A program made the position numbers and the translations under genes. From Bacillota bacterium (GTDB lineage: Bacteria > Bacillota > Limnochordia > Darwinibacteriales > DTU012), in assembly GCA_012521805.1 (NCBI GenBank), contig JAAYLQ010000117.1, positions 1 to 24,721 on the forward strand: DNA of 24,721 bases. Reading direction: 5' to 3'. Positions 1-6,596 of this stretch are shown one piece after another. The stretch's first letter is position 1. Each line of letters starts with the position of its first letter. The notes beneath the pieces were generated by a model, which saw only the letters and a program-made list of their open reading frames with translations, searched no databases and was not told the origin of the DNA.

Positions 1-1316
1 CGCATCACTCTGCCGCCATTTGCTACCGCAGCAGTTGCCATCAGCAGCTGCAGTGGTGTTACTGCAATGCCCTGACCAAAGCCAATATTGGCCCACTGCA
101 GGGTTTCACCATGGGCAATTTGACCCGGTTTCGGCACAATTCCGGCTGCTTCCCCAGGAAAATCAATACCCGTTTTCTTGCCAAAACCAAAGCTGGCTAA
201 ATACGGATAGAACCGCGCAGACCCCATCTCGACAGAAATCTGGGCAAAAGCGATGTTATCCGACTTCTCTATAGCCTCTAAAAAATTAATCCGTCCATGA
301 CCATAGATGTTAGAACTGCGCACACTGCCGCCACCTACAGACCAGGAAGGTCCGCTGTAAAATTCACGTTCAGCATCGACAATACCTAAATCGATGGCTG
401 CAGCTGCAGTAAAAATTTTAAATGTAGAACCTGGTTCATAAAGGTCAGTCACAGCAATATTGCGGCGATTTAAGGCAGGATAACTTTGATAATCATTCGG
501 ATCAAAGGTAGGGTATACTGCATTAGCGAGGATCTCACCCGTTTTGGGATTCATGATCATGATAACTCCGGCATCGCTCTCCGTTGCGCTGACAGCGGCC
601 TTCAGTTCTTTCTCGGCAATATACTGAATCACTGAATCAAGGGTTAAGACTAGATCAGATCCGTTAACTGGGGGAATTAGGTTCTCGTAGCCTCCCGGTA
701 TTCTCCGCTGCACAGCATCTCTTTCCACTTGAATTGTTCCTGGAGTACCCTTTAGAAACTGATCATAGTAGTATTCAAGACCTTCTAGACCCTGGTTGTC
801 GATCCCAGCGATCCCTATAACATGAGCTGCTAGGCTGCCCTTAGGATAAAATCGCTGCGGACGGGTTATTAAACGGATACCAGGGATGGTAAGTTCTCTA
901 ATTCGATTTGCCGTTTCGAAACTGAGCTTGCGGGCCAGCCAAAAATTGGTCTGCTTTTCCTCGTGTTCTAAGAACAGGGCTTCGATCTCATCAGCATCCA
1001 TATTCAAATGGGCTGACAGTAGTTCAGCTGCCTCTCGATGGTTGCGATCCTTACTGGGTATCACATGAATTGAATAAGCGTCTACACTCTTGGCCAACAG
1101 CTCGTAGTTGCGATCATAAATGTTGCCGCGCTGAGGATCAATTAAGGTCGGCTGAATCCGCTGAGCTCGAGCAAGATTTGCGTATCTAGCTTTACTCCAC
1201 AGCTGCAGGTACACTAGTCTGCCGACTAAAGCAGACACGAAGAATGCAAAGAAGATGAATAACCAAGCACATCTTTTGTAAAACCGCTTTTTACCTTCCA
1301 ATTCTTCCAGCTTCAA
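1..1316 (-). CDS. ftsI: Class B penicillin-binding protein (FtsI/SpoVD type), 3' end cut by window edge
   Basis: Septal or spore-cortex peptidoglycan transpeptidase, membrane anchored with its catalytic domain outside the cytoplasmic membrane. Reading the minus strand, residues about 10-32 form one membrane segment (CAWLFIFFAFFVSALVG), followed by the PBP dimerisation-domain start RGNIYDRN. The active-site SxxK is STFK (residues 297-300, bases 417-428) and SxN is SDN (352-354, bases 255-263); the 55-residue gap suits the family. The KTG motif and any PASTA domains would lie beyond the left edge, so FtsI and SpoVD cannot be separated. It overlaps the ftsL end by about 26 bp. The start is uncertain: no ATG fits. 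TTG at 1316 sits 3 nt after AGGAG, CTG at 1310 has better spacing (8 nt after AGGAGG), and TTG at 1301 is also possible. Family assignment is firm; the symbol is a choice between the two. Confidence 0.9.
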   Translation of the reverse strand, partial: MKLEELEGKKRFYKRCAWLFIFFAFFVSALVGRLVYLQLWSKARYANLARAQRIQPTLIDPQRGNIYDRNYELLAKSVDAYSIHVIPSKDRNHREAAELLSAHLNMDADEIEALFLEHEEKQTNFWLARKLSFETANRIRELTIPGIRLITRPQRFYPKGSLAAHVIGIAGIDNQGLEGLEYYYDQFLKGTPGTIQVERDAVQRRIPGGYENLIPPVNGSDLVLTLDSVIQYIAEKELKAAVSATESDAGVIMIMNPKTGEILANAVYPTFDPNDYQSYPALNRRNIAVTDLYEPGSTFKIFTAAAAIDLGIVDAEREFYSGPSWSVGGGSVRSSNIYGHGRINFLEAIEKSDNIAFAQISVEMGSARFYPYLASFGFGKKTGIDFPGEAAGIVPKPGQIAHGETLQWANIGFGQGIAVTPLQLLMATAAVANGGRVM

Positions 1317-1788
1317 CTCCTCCTACCGGCAGCAACTGGTTCAGCCAATTGGCAACAGTTGTGAATATGTTTTCATGTTGATTGGGCACAGAATCAATCC
1401 AGCCTTCGCCAGTTGGTTCGCTGTAAGGCTTAGAATTCATCACCAGCATTTCTGTGCCAGTCGGGTCGACCATTCCCAATTCATGTCTTGCAAGAGCTTC
1501 AATTGTGGACAGGCGTGTGGTTTCTTCTAAGGCTAATTTGAGATGTTCGTGCTCCTGTCTTAAACTTGCCAGCTGTTCCTTCAGCAAAGCGCTTTGAACA
1601 TTCAGCTGCATGGTAACCACCTGCTGATGAATATAAAAAAGCGCACAGATAACAAACAGCACTGCTGTGAAACAAATCAATGCCGGGATCGGAATCCTTT
1701 TTCTGCGGCGTCTTTTAGCGGAGATGGGAATTCGTGTTATTCTTTCCCCCTCATAATATTCCAGCTTCAACGCAGGTTCCATCGTCAT
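1291..1788 (-). CDS. ftsL: Cell division protein FtsL-like (septum initiator)
   Basis: A 165-residue bitopic membrane protein of the divisome. A basic cytoplasmic stretch (KRRRRKRIP, residues 25-33) precedes one membrane segment (about 35-57), then a leucine/glutamate-rich coiled-coil region (about 58-100) outside the membrane. The polar tail is of no recognised fold. The FtsL/DivIC family is poorly conserved, so the name rests mainly on topology and on position between rsmH and the class B PBP, the usual dcw order. The ATG shares a base with the rsmH stop (TAATG), which favours translational coupling. AAGGAGG lies 4 nt upstream of this ATG and 10 nt upstream of a second in-frame ATG at 1782; either could be used. 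Confidence 0.85.
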   Translation of the reverse strand: MTMEPALKLEYYEGERITRIPISAKRRRRKRIPIPALICFTAVLFVICALFYIHQQVVTMQLNVQSALLKEQLASLRQEHEHLKLALEETTRLSTIEALARHELGMVDPTGTEMLVMNSKPYSEPTGEGWIDSVPNQHENIFTTVANWLNQLLPVGGVEAGRIGR

Positions 1789-2732
1789 TAATCCTCCTTA
1801 GGTAAGCGCTCACATACTCGCAGTTTAGCGCTTCTTGCTCTTGGATTGACAGCAAGTTCCTCCTCGCTGGCTTCTACTGGTTTTCTGGTAATTATCTTAA
1901 CTAAGGGTGCGTTTCCACAAACGCAGACAGGTAAACCAGGCGGACAGGAACAGGGGTCTGCAAACTTCTTAAATGAATTTTTCACCAATCGATCTTCCAA
2001 TGAATGGAAAGTTATTACACAAAGGCGCCCCAGCGGCTTTAAATGCTGCACCGCCTTATCTAGTGCCTCAGCTAAGGCTCCCAACTCATCGTTGACCGCA
2101 ATACGTAACGCCTGAAACGTGCGTTTAGCAGGATGAGGTCCTTCGCGCCTTGCATTTTTCGGAATAGCGGCTTTGATGATTGAAACTAATTGACCAGTTG
2201 TATGAATTGGCTGCTGCTGCCGATATTTATCAATAAACTCGGCAATTCTGCTTGCCCAGCGCTCTTCCCCATACTCTCTGATAATTTTGGTAAGTTCCTG
2301 TCTAGGTAGTTTGTTAACCAAATCATGGGCTGTGGTTGGATTAGTGGGATCCATCCGCATATCTAAACGGGCATCCTGCTGATAACTAAAACCACGCTCT
2401 TTTTGATCCAACTGAGGCGACGAAACCCCTATATCCATCAAAATCCCATCTACTTCTGCTATTCCTTGAGCTGTTAGGATCGCATCTAGATTGCGAAAGT
2501 TACCCCGGACATATCTCACTCGGGCACCAAACTGAGCCAACCTTTGTTGAGCTGCCGCCAACGCCTGGGGATCTTGGTCGATACCAATTACTGTGCAGTC
2601 CGGCTGGGCTTGGAGCAGAGCCAAAGTGTGCCCACCGCCACCCAAAGTACAGTCCACGTAAACTCCCTGTGGTTTAAGGTTTAACCCTGCTATAACTTCA
2701 TCAAGTAAAACTGACTGATGTGCAAAGTCCAT
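1788..2732 (-). CDS. rsmH: 16S rRNA (cytosine(1402)-N(4))-methyltransferase RsmH (MraW)
   Basis: SAM-dependent enzyme that N4-methylates C1402 in the decoding centre of 16S rRNA. The N-terminus has the family signature HQSVLLDEV followed by the SAM-binding glycine loop DCTLGGGGHT. Further family landmarks are LMDIGVSSPQLD, ERGFSYQQDARLDMRMD, RRTFQALR-like KRTFQALRIAVNDEL, and ITFHSLEDRLVK. A cysteine-rich loop near the C-terminus (CSCPPGLPVCVCG) is typical of Bacillota members. I place the start at the third in-frame ATG (2732, MDFAHQ, 314 residues) because AAAGGA ends 8 nt before it; the two earlier ATGs at 2741 and 2738 overlap or abut that ribosome binding site. It is the second gene of the mraZ operon. 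Confidence 0.97.
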   Translation of the reverse strand: MDFAHQSVLLDEVIAGLNLKPQGVYVDCTLGGGGHTLALLQAQPDCTVIGIDQDPQALAAAQQRLAQFGARVRYVRGNFRNLDAILTAQGIAEVDGILMDIGVSSPQLDQKERGFSYQQDARLDMRMDPTNPTTAHDLVNKLPRQELTKIIREYGEERWASRIAEFIDKYRQQQPIHTTGQLVSIIKAAIPKNARREGPHPAKRTFQALRIAVNDELGALAEALDKAVQHLKPLGRLCVITFHSLEDRLVKNSFKKFADPCSCPPGLPVCVCGNAPLVKIITRKPVEASEEELAVNPRARSAKLRVCERLPKED

Positions 2733-2754
2733 TTTCATCATCCTTTGGTGCTAA

Positions 2755-3186
2755 CTAAATTCCCAGCTCCACGATATTTTCGGCAATTTCTTCATAGGCA
2801 TCCTCTGCTTCCTGCATATATTGTTCCCAACGATCGCGGCTCCATATTTCGATGCGATTAGATACGCCAATAACTACAACATCCTTATCAACTTTAGCGT
2901 AGTCCCTCAAGTTTTGCGGAATAGTAATTCTTCCCTGTTTGTCTAAATCGCATTCAGTTGCACCAGAAAAGAAAAAGCGTACAAATTGGCGGGCAGTGGC
3001 TTTAGTCAGGGGAAGGGTTTTTAATTTCTCTTCCAGCACCATCCATTCAGATTGGGGAAACAAGAATAGACAGTTATCTAAGCCTCGAGTCATAACGGCA
3101 TTTTCGCCTAGTTCTTCACGAAACTTAGCTGGAATAATCAGTCTACCTTTGCTGTCCAACGAGTGTTGATATTCGCCCATGAACAT
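2755..3186 (-). CDS. mraZ: MraZ transcriptional regulator / dcw operon gene
   Basis: DNA-binding regulator, first gene of the division and cell wall cluster. With the start at 3186 (MFMGEYQHS) it has 143 residues, the usual MraZ length. It carries two AbrB-like swapped-hairpin repeats, each with its family signature: DSKGRLIIPAKFR near residue 10 and DKQGRITIPQNLR near residue 88. The longer reading frame (to 3216) is rejected, because GAGGGG ends 8 nt before the ATG at 3186 and the extra residues would cover the operator repeats. MraZ proteins of other bacteria repress their own operon by binding tandem short G-rich repeats upstream; such repeats are visible here (3198-3237). Confidence 0.97.
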   Translation of the reverse strand: MFMGEYQHSLDSKGRLIIPAKFREELGENAVMTRGLDNCLFLFPQSEWMVLEEKLKTLPLTKATARQFVRFFFSGATECDLDKQGRITIPQNLRDYAKVDKDVVVIGVSNRIEIWSRDRWEQYMQEAEDAYEEIAENIVELGI

Positions 3187-3197
3187 GAGCAGTACCC

Positions 3198-3237
3198 CTC
3201 TCCCGGTTTGCCCCACTTTCCCCCACTATCTACCACT
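3198..3237 (-). promoter_or_regulatory. MraZ operator: four tandem 10-bp G-rich repeats
   Basis: On the minus strand, four consecutive 10-bp units lie just upstream of the mraZ ribosome binding site: AGTGGTAGAT (3228-3237), AGTGGGGGAA (3218-3227), AGTGGGGCAA (3208-3217) and the weaker ACCGGGAGAG (3198-3207). A G-rich core every 10 bp, one helical turn, is what characterised MraZ operators show. The location between terminator and mraZ fits autoregulation. A TTGACA occurs at 3241-3246 but no convincing -10 follows, so the promoter itself is not assigned. Confidence 0.8.
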
Positions 3238-3283
3238 CGATGTCAATATTCGGTATCAAAATTGTTATTCCTTCCTCCAGTCG

Positions 3284-3322
3284 CAAAAAAACAAAAAAAA
3301 ACTCTGACTTTTGTCAGAGTTT
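3284..3322 (-). terminator. Intrinsic terminator of rnpB
   Basis: Minus-strand stem ACTCTGAC / GTCAGAGT with an AAAA loop (arms 3313-3320 and 3301-3308, extendable by A-T pairs). A run of nine or more T and a second T7 run follow at 3284-3300. It lies 22 bp beyond the 3' end of the RNase P RNA and separates it from the mraZ operon. Confidence 0.93.
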
Positions 3323-3344
3323 CCAATCAGGATATAAAAGTGCA

Positions 3345-3685
3345 TGCTAAGTGAATCAATAAGCCGAGTTCTGTCGAGGATGATCATCTATCTAGGACAT
3401 TAGTTGCCTAATGCCTCAAGCAGCCAACCCGGGAGTAAAACGGAACGGGCAATTCCTTCTCCCCTATTTGGCCTTGCTCCGGATGGGGTTTGCCTAGCCA
3501 ATTAGTCACCTAATTGCTGGTGAGCTCTTACCTCACCTTTTCACCCTTACCTGTATGAACAGGCGGTATGTCTCTGTGGCACTTTCCTTAGGGTCGCCCC
3601 CACTGGGTGTTACCCAGCATCCTGCCCTGTGGAGCTCGGACTTTCCTCAGGATTGCTCCCGCGATCATCTAATTCACTTAACAGC
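3345..3685 (-). ncRNA. rnpB: RNase P RNA, type A
   Basis: Catalytic RNA of RNase P, which removes tRNA 5' leaders. The minus strand shows the universal core GAGGAAAGTCCGAGCTC (3632-3648) and the 3' core ACAGAACTCGGCTTA (3360-3374). The ends form helix P1: TGTTAAGTGAAT (3672-3683) pairs with ATTCACTTAGCA (3345-3356), 12 bp with one G-U. GGGCAGGATGCTGGGTAAC and GTGCCACAGA are segments I associate with ancestral type A, not with the type B RNA of Bacillus. The length is about 340 nt. The 5' end is set from the promoter -10 position and is good to a few bases. Confidence 0.96.
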
Positions 3686-3691
3686 ATTAAA

Positions 3692-3720
3692 AGTATATCA
3701 CAAATCATTACCTAACGCAA
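3692..3720 (-). promoter_or_regulatory. SigA-type promoter of rnpB
   Basis: Minus strand: -35 TTGCGT (3715-3720), 17-bp spacer, -10 TATACT (3692-3697). Predicted transcription start is about 3685, two bases before helix P1. It sits in the gap after the zinc-finger gene stop codon, so rnpB can be transcribed independently of it. Confidence 0.85.
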
Positions 3721-3734
3721 CTATTTGGAGTGAT

Positions 3735-3920
3735 TTAACTGCGAGTAGCTCCTAACAAATCTTTGTATGTGTCTGCATCCATGCCGATATCTACTTTGCG
3801 TGTAACAATATCAGACCCCTTCTCGCGGGCACAATCCACGCATCTTCTCGTCTGCGGTAAAGCTTTTAGTCTTTCCGCTGGAATTATTTTGCCGCAGATT
3901 GCACATTTTCGTGGAGCCAT
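3735..3920 (-). CDS. Small stand-alone DksA/TraR-type C4 zinc-finger protein
   Basis: 61 residues. Four cysteines, C6, C9, C27 and C30 (CxxC-x17-CxxC), with KCAICGKIIPAERLKALP and RRCVDC around them, match the zinc finger of the DksA/TraR family. The long coiled coil that DksA inserts into the RNA polymerase secondary channel is absent. A short tail (about 31-61) is acidic and basic without an evident motif. AAGGTGG lies 9 nt before the ATG. It follows the Nif3-family gene by 24 bp, so the two are probably one operon. Zinc binding is well supported; the role (RNA polymerase, nucleic acid or protein contact) is not deducible. Confidence 0.85.
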   Translation of the reverse strand: MAPRKCAICGKIIPAERLKALPQTRRCVDCAREKGSDIVTRKVDIGMDADTYKDLLGATRS

Positions 3921-3944
3921 ACGTTATCACCACCTTGTTGGGAA

Positions 3945-4724
3945 TCATAAAATGAACGGGTTATCGCCTGCTGATTCCTCAACTACTTCCACATCTGCCA
4001 GTTTGGTTCGTAAATATTGAGCTGTATTTGGAATCATAATTTTTTCTGTAGCATAATGACCGCCATCAATCACAGCAAAACCCATTGCTTTCGCGTCTAA
4101 AGCTGTGTGGTACTTTACATCCCCCGTAATCAGCACATCTGACTGCTGTTCAAATGCTAGCTGCATTAAGTCACCGCCAGATCCGCCGCAGACAGCAACC
4201 TTGGTACACTTTTTAAGGGGATCACCAGTATATCTGACCTGTGTCTGCCACAGCTGATTCAGCTTGGCTGCTAAATCAGCAAGGGTTACTGGTTCAAGAT
4301 AACCAATCCTACCCAAACCAATACCATCCTCAGACCCAGCTTCCAAAACTTGCTGTTCCTTTAAGCCAAGTGATTCGGCAAGCCAGTAGTTCAAGCCAAA
4401 TGGAGCCCGATCTAAATTGGTATGGCTGGCATACACCACTATGTTACTGCTCAATAACCTTTGGATAATCCGACCATAGGGCGAATCTGTTCGAATTGAA
4501 CGGATTGGCTGAAAGATCAGTGGGTGATGCGATATAATTAAATCCACGTTAGATTTGACTGCGCTGTCAACCACTGCTTCAGTGACGGTAAGCGTCACCA
4601 TAATCTTGTTTACTGGTCGCAAGGGCGAGCCCAGCTGCAGACCGGAGTTATCCCACTGATAAGCGTAGTCTAAGGGTGCTAATTCCTCCATTATTTCAAA
4701 ACATTTTTCTGCAGTAATTGTCAT
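3945..4724 (-). CDS. Nif3-family dinuclear metal-centre protein (DUF34)
   Basis: Nif3-like protein of the YbgI/YqfO family: hexameric toroid with a two-metal site, cellular function still poorly defined (GTP cyclohydrolase 1 type 2 homologue in databases). With the ATG at 4724 it has 259 residues, the short form; the extra PII-like middle domain of YqfO is missing. Metal ligands are visible: H66 and H67 in SHHPLIF, H101 and D105 in SHTNLDRA, and the C-terminal GGHYATE histidine and glutamate. I prefer the start MTITAEKC because GGTGA precedes it at a usable distance; an ATG four codons upstream (4736) has no ribosome binding site. In Bacillota this family is often encoded near rpoD, from which it is here separated by about 10 kb. 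Confidence 0.93.
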   Translation of the reverse strand: MTITAEKCFEIMEELAPLDYAYQWDNSGLQLGSPLRPVNKIMVTLTVTEAVVDSAVKSNVDLIISHHPLIFQPIRSIRTDSPYGRIIQRLLSSNIVVYASHTNLDRAPFGLNYWLAESLGLKEQQVLEAGSEDGIGLGRIGYLEPVTLADLAAKLNQLWQTQVRYTGDPLKKCTKVAVCGGSGGDLMQLAFEQQSDVLITGDVKYHTALDAKAMGFAVIDGGHYATEKIMIPNTAQYLRTKLADVEVVEESAGDNPFIL

Positions 4725-4814
4725 GATATCACCCATTGGATAAATTTATGATATTTTATGATAATTACATACTACTTAGTTCGACCTTAAACAACTTTTT
4801 CCTGCTAATAATCA

Positions 4815-6596
4815 TTAAACAGCGTTGAGATATTCATACTGGACTGTATAAAGCTGGTGGTAGAGACCCTGTTTAGCAAGTAACTCTTCGTGAGTGCCAA
4901 CTTCCGCTATTTCGCCGCGGTCGATAACCATGATGCGGTCAGCATTTCGAATTGTGGAAAGTCGGTGGGCAATCACAAATGACGTTCTACCCTCAAGCAG
5001 TTTATCAATGGCTTTCTGCAGCAAAATCTCAGTATGAGTATCGACACTGGATGTTGCCTCATCAAGGATCAAGATCTGGGGATCTGACAAGAGTACCCTG
5101 GCAAAACAGATCAGCTGCCGCTGTCCGATGGATAAACGCGTTCCGCCTTCATTAACCTCTGTATAATACCCATTTTCCATTTCAACAATGAAATCATGGG
5201 CGTGGACAGCTTTAGCAACCTCAATTACTTCAGCTTCTGTTGCATCTAACTTTCCATAGCGAATGTTATCCATCACAGTACCGGAAAAAATAAACGGATC
5301 CTGCAGCATAATTCCAACTTTTTCCCGCAGTGAATCTAACTGTACATGCTTAATATCTTGACCATCGATCAGCACTTGGCCTTTGACTGGATCATAGAAT
5401 CTGGCCAAAAGATTAATAATTGTCGTTTTTCCTGAACCAGTTTCTCCAACTAAGGCAATAGTTTCCCCAGGATGAGCTGTAAAACTAATGTTTTTTAGGA
5501 CCGGTTTTTCTGGATCATAATGGAAGGAAACATTTTTAAATTCAACCCTGCCTTCGATCTGTCCTAGTCTTTGCTTGGATAAGCTGACAATCTGGGGCTT
5601 TTGATCCAGAAGTTCAAAAATCCGCTCAGATGAAGCTGAGGCAACTAAGAGCTGGTTGTAGAAGTTGCTCAGCATCCATACCGGCTGCCAAAACCTATCT
5701 AGATAGAGAGAGAAGGAGATAATCACTCCTGGTGTAACACCATCAATCGCCAAAAGCTTGGCACCATACCAATAAACAATCGCAGTACCGATTATGGATA
5801 CCAGACTTACTGCTGGTCCAAAAGCTGCGTTAAGGCGAATTGCATCCATCCAAGACTTAAATACATCGCCAATAACCTCATGAAAAATCCGGTCATTCTC
5901 TTTTTGCCGCACAAAAGCTTGAATCACCTTCATCCCCATCAGGTTCTCATTTAAATAGGCGTTTAAATTCGATACTTTTCTGCGCATCTCTCGCCACCGC
6001 CGTCTTATTTCGTTGCGGGTCAAAATCAATAGTGTCATAAACAGCGGCGCTGAGGCTAGGGTTACTAATGCCAGTTTGGGATGAATAATAAACATGGCAA
6101 TTGCAATCACAATTAGAACGGAAACTTCAGAAATAACATTGACAAACCCATTTGTAAACAGATGGTTTAGGGTATTAACATCGTTAACAATCCGCACCAT
6201 AACTCTTCCGGCTGAAGTGTTATCAAAAAAATTAAGGGATAAGCTCTGTACATGGTCGAATAAATCTCTCCGGAGATCAAAAAGCACGTACTGTCCGGTG
6301 CGGTTAGCTAATTTGATTTTAAGACGGGTGAAGATATAGCTGAACACAACAGCTAGAGCGTACACTAACGCCACAGCGATCAGCAAACCTATTTGACGGT
6401 TGGGAATAAACTGGTCAATCGATAGCTGCACAATATACGGACTAACGCTGTCGATAATCGTGGCTGCAAACATCAGGGCAATAGTCAGCCACAGCTGCTT
6501 GCGATACGGTTTAAGATACTGGATTAACCGTTTTAACTGCCCAACATCTAAATCTTTTATAACCGCTTCATCAGAATTATAGTTACTTCTCGCCAC
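4815..6596 (-). CDS. ABC exporter half-transporter, second subunit (canonical Walker B)
   Basis: Multidrug or lipid-type type IV ABC exporter subunit, 593 residues: six-helix membrane domain (about 30-320) then nucleotide-binding domain. Walker A is GETGSGKTT (around residue 385), Q-loop LQDPF, signature LSIGQ (around 488), Walker B ILILDEATSS with the catalytic glutamate, and H-loop IAHRLS. The signature deviates from LSGGQ at the third residue. It starts with GTG, 10 nt after AGGAGG, directly next to the stop of the partner gene, so the two are co-translated. Homologues are heterodimers such as BmrCD, LmrCD and TM287/288. The substrate cannot be read from the sequence. No clear terminator follows; Nif3 starts 91 bp downstream. 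Confidence 0.95.
   Translation of the reverse strand: MARSNYNSDEAVIKDLDVGQLKRLIQYLKPYRKQLWLTIALMFAATIIDSVSPYIVQLSIDQFIPNRQIGLLIAVALVYALAVVFSYIFTRLKIKLANRTGQYVLFDLRRDLFDHVQSLSLNFFDNTSAGRVMVRIVNDVNTLNHLFTNGFVNVISEVSVLIVIAIAMFIIHPKLALVTLASAPLFMTLLILTRNEIRRRWREMRRKVSNLNAYLNENLMGMKVIQAFVRQKENDRIFHEVIGDVFKSWMDAIRLNAAFGPAVSLVSIIGTAIVYWYGAKLLAIDGVTPGVIISFSLYLDRFWQPVWMLSNFYNQLLVASASSERIFELLDQKPQIVSLSKQRLGQIEGRVEFKNVSFHYDPEKPVLKNISFTAHPGETIALVGETGSGKTTIINLLARFYDPVKGQVLIDGQDIKHVQLDSLREKVGIMLQDPFIFSGTVMDNIRYGKLDATEAEVIEVAKAVHAHDFIVEMENGYYTEVNEGGTRLSIGQRQLICFARVLLSDPQILILDEATSSVDTHTEILLQKAIDKLLEGRTSFVIAHRLSTIRNADRIMVIDRGEIAEVGTHEELLAKQGLYHQLYTVQYEYLNAV

Noticed and set aside
309..317. SSN in the PBP (RSSNIYG) as the SxN catalytic motif
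   Set aside because: It is only 37 residues after STFK; SDN in EKSDNIAF, 55 residues after it, matches the family spacing and context better.
3241..3246. TTGACA upstream of mraZ as a -35 box
   Set aside because: Seventeen bases downstream is GGGGAA within the MraZ repeats, not a -10; a promoter cannot be assigned from it.
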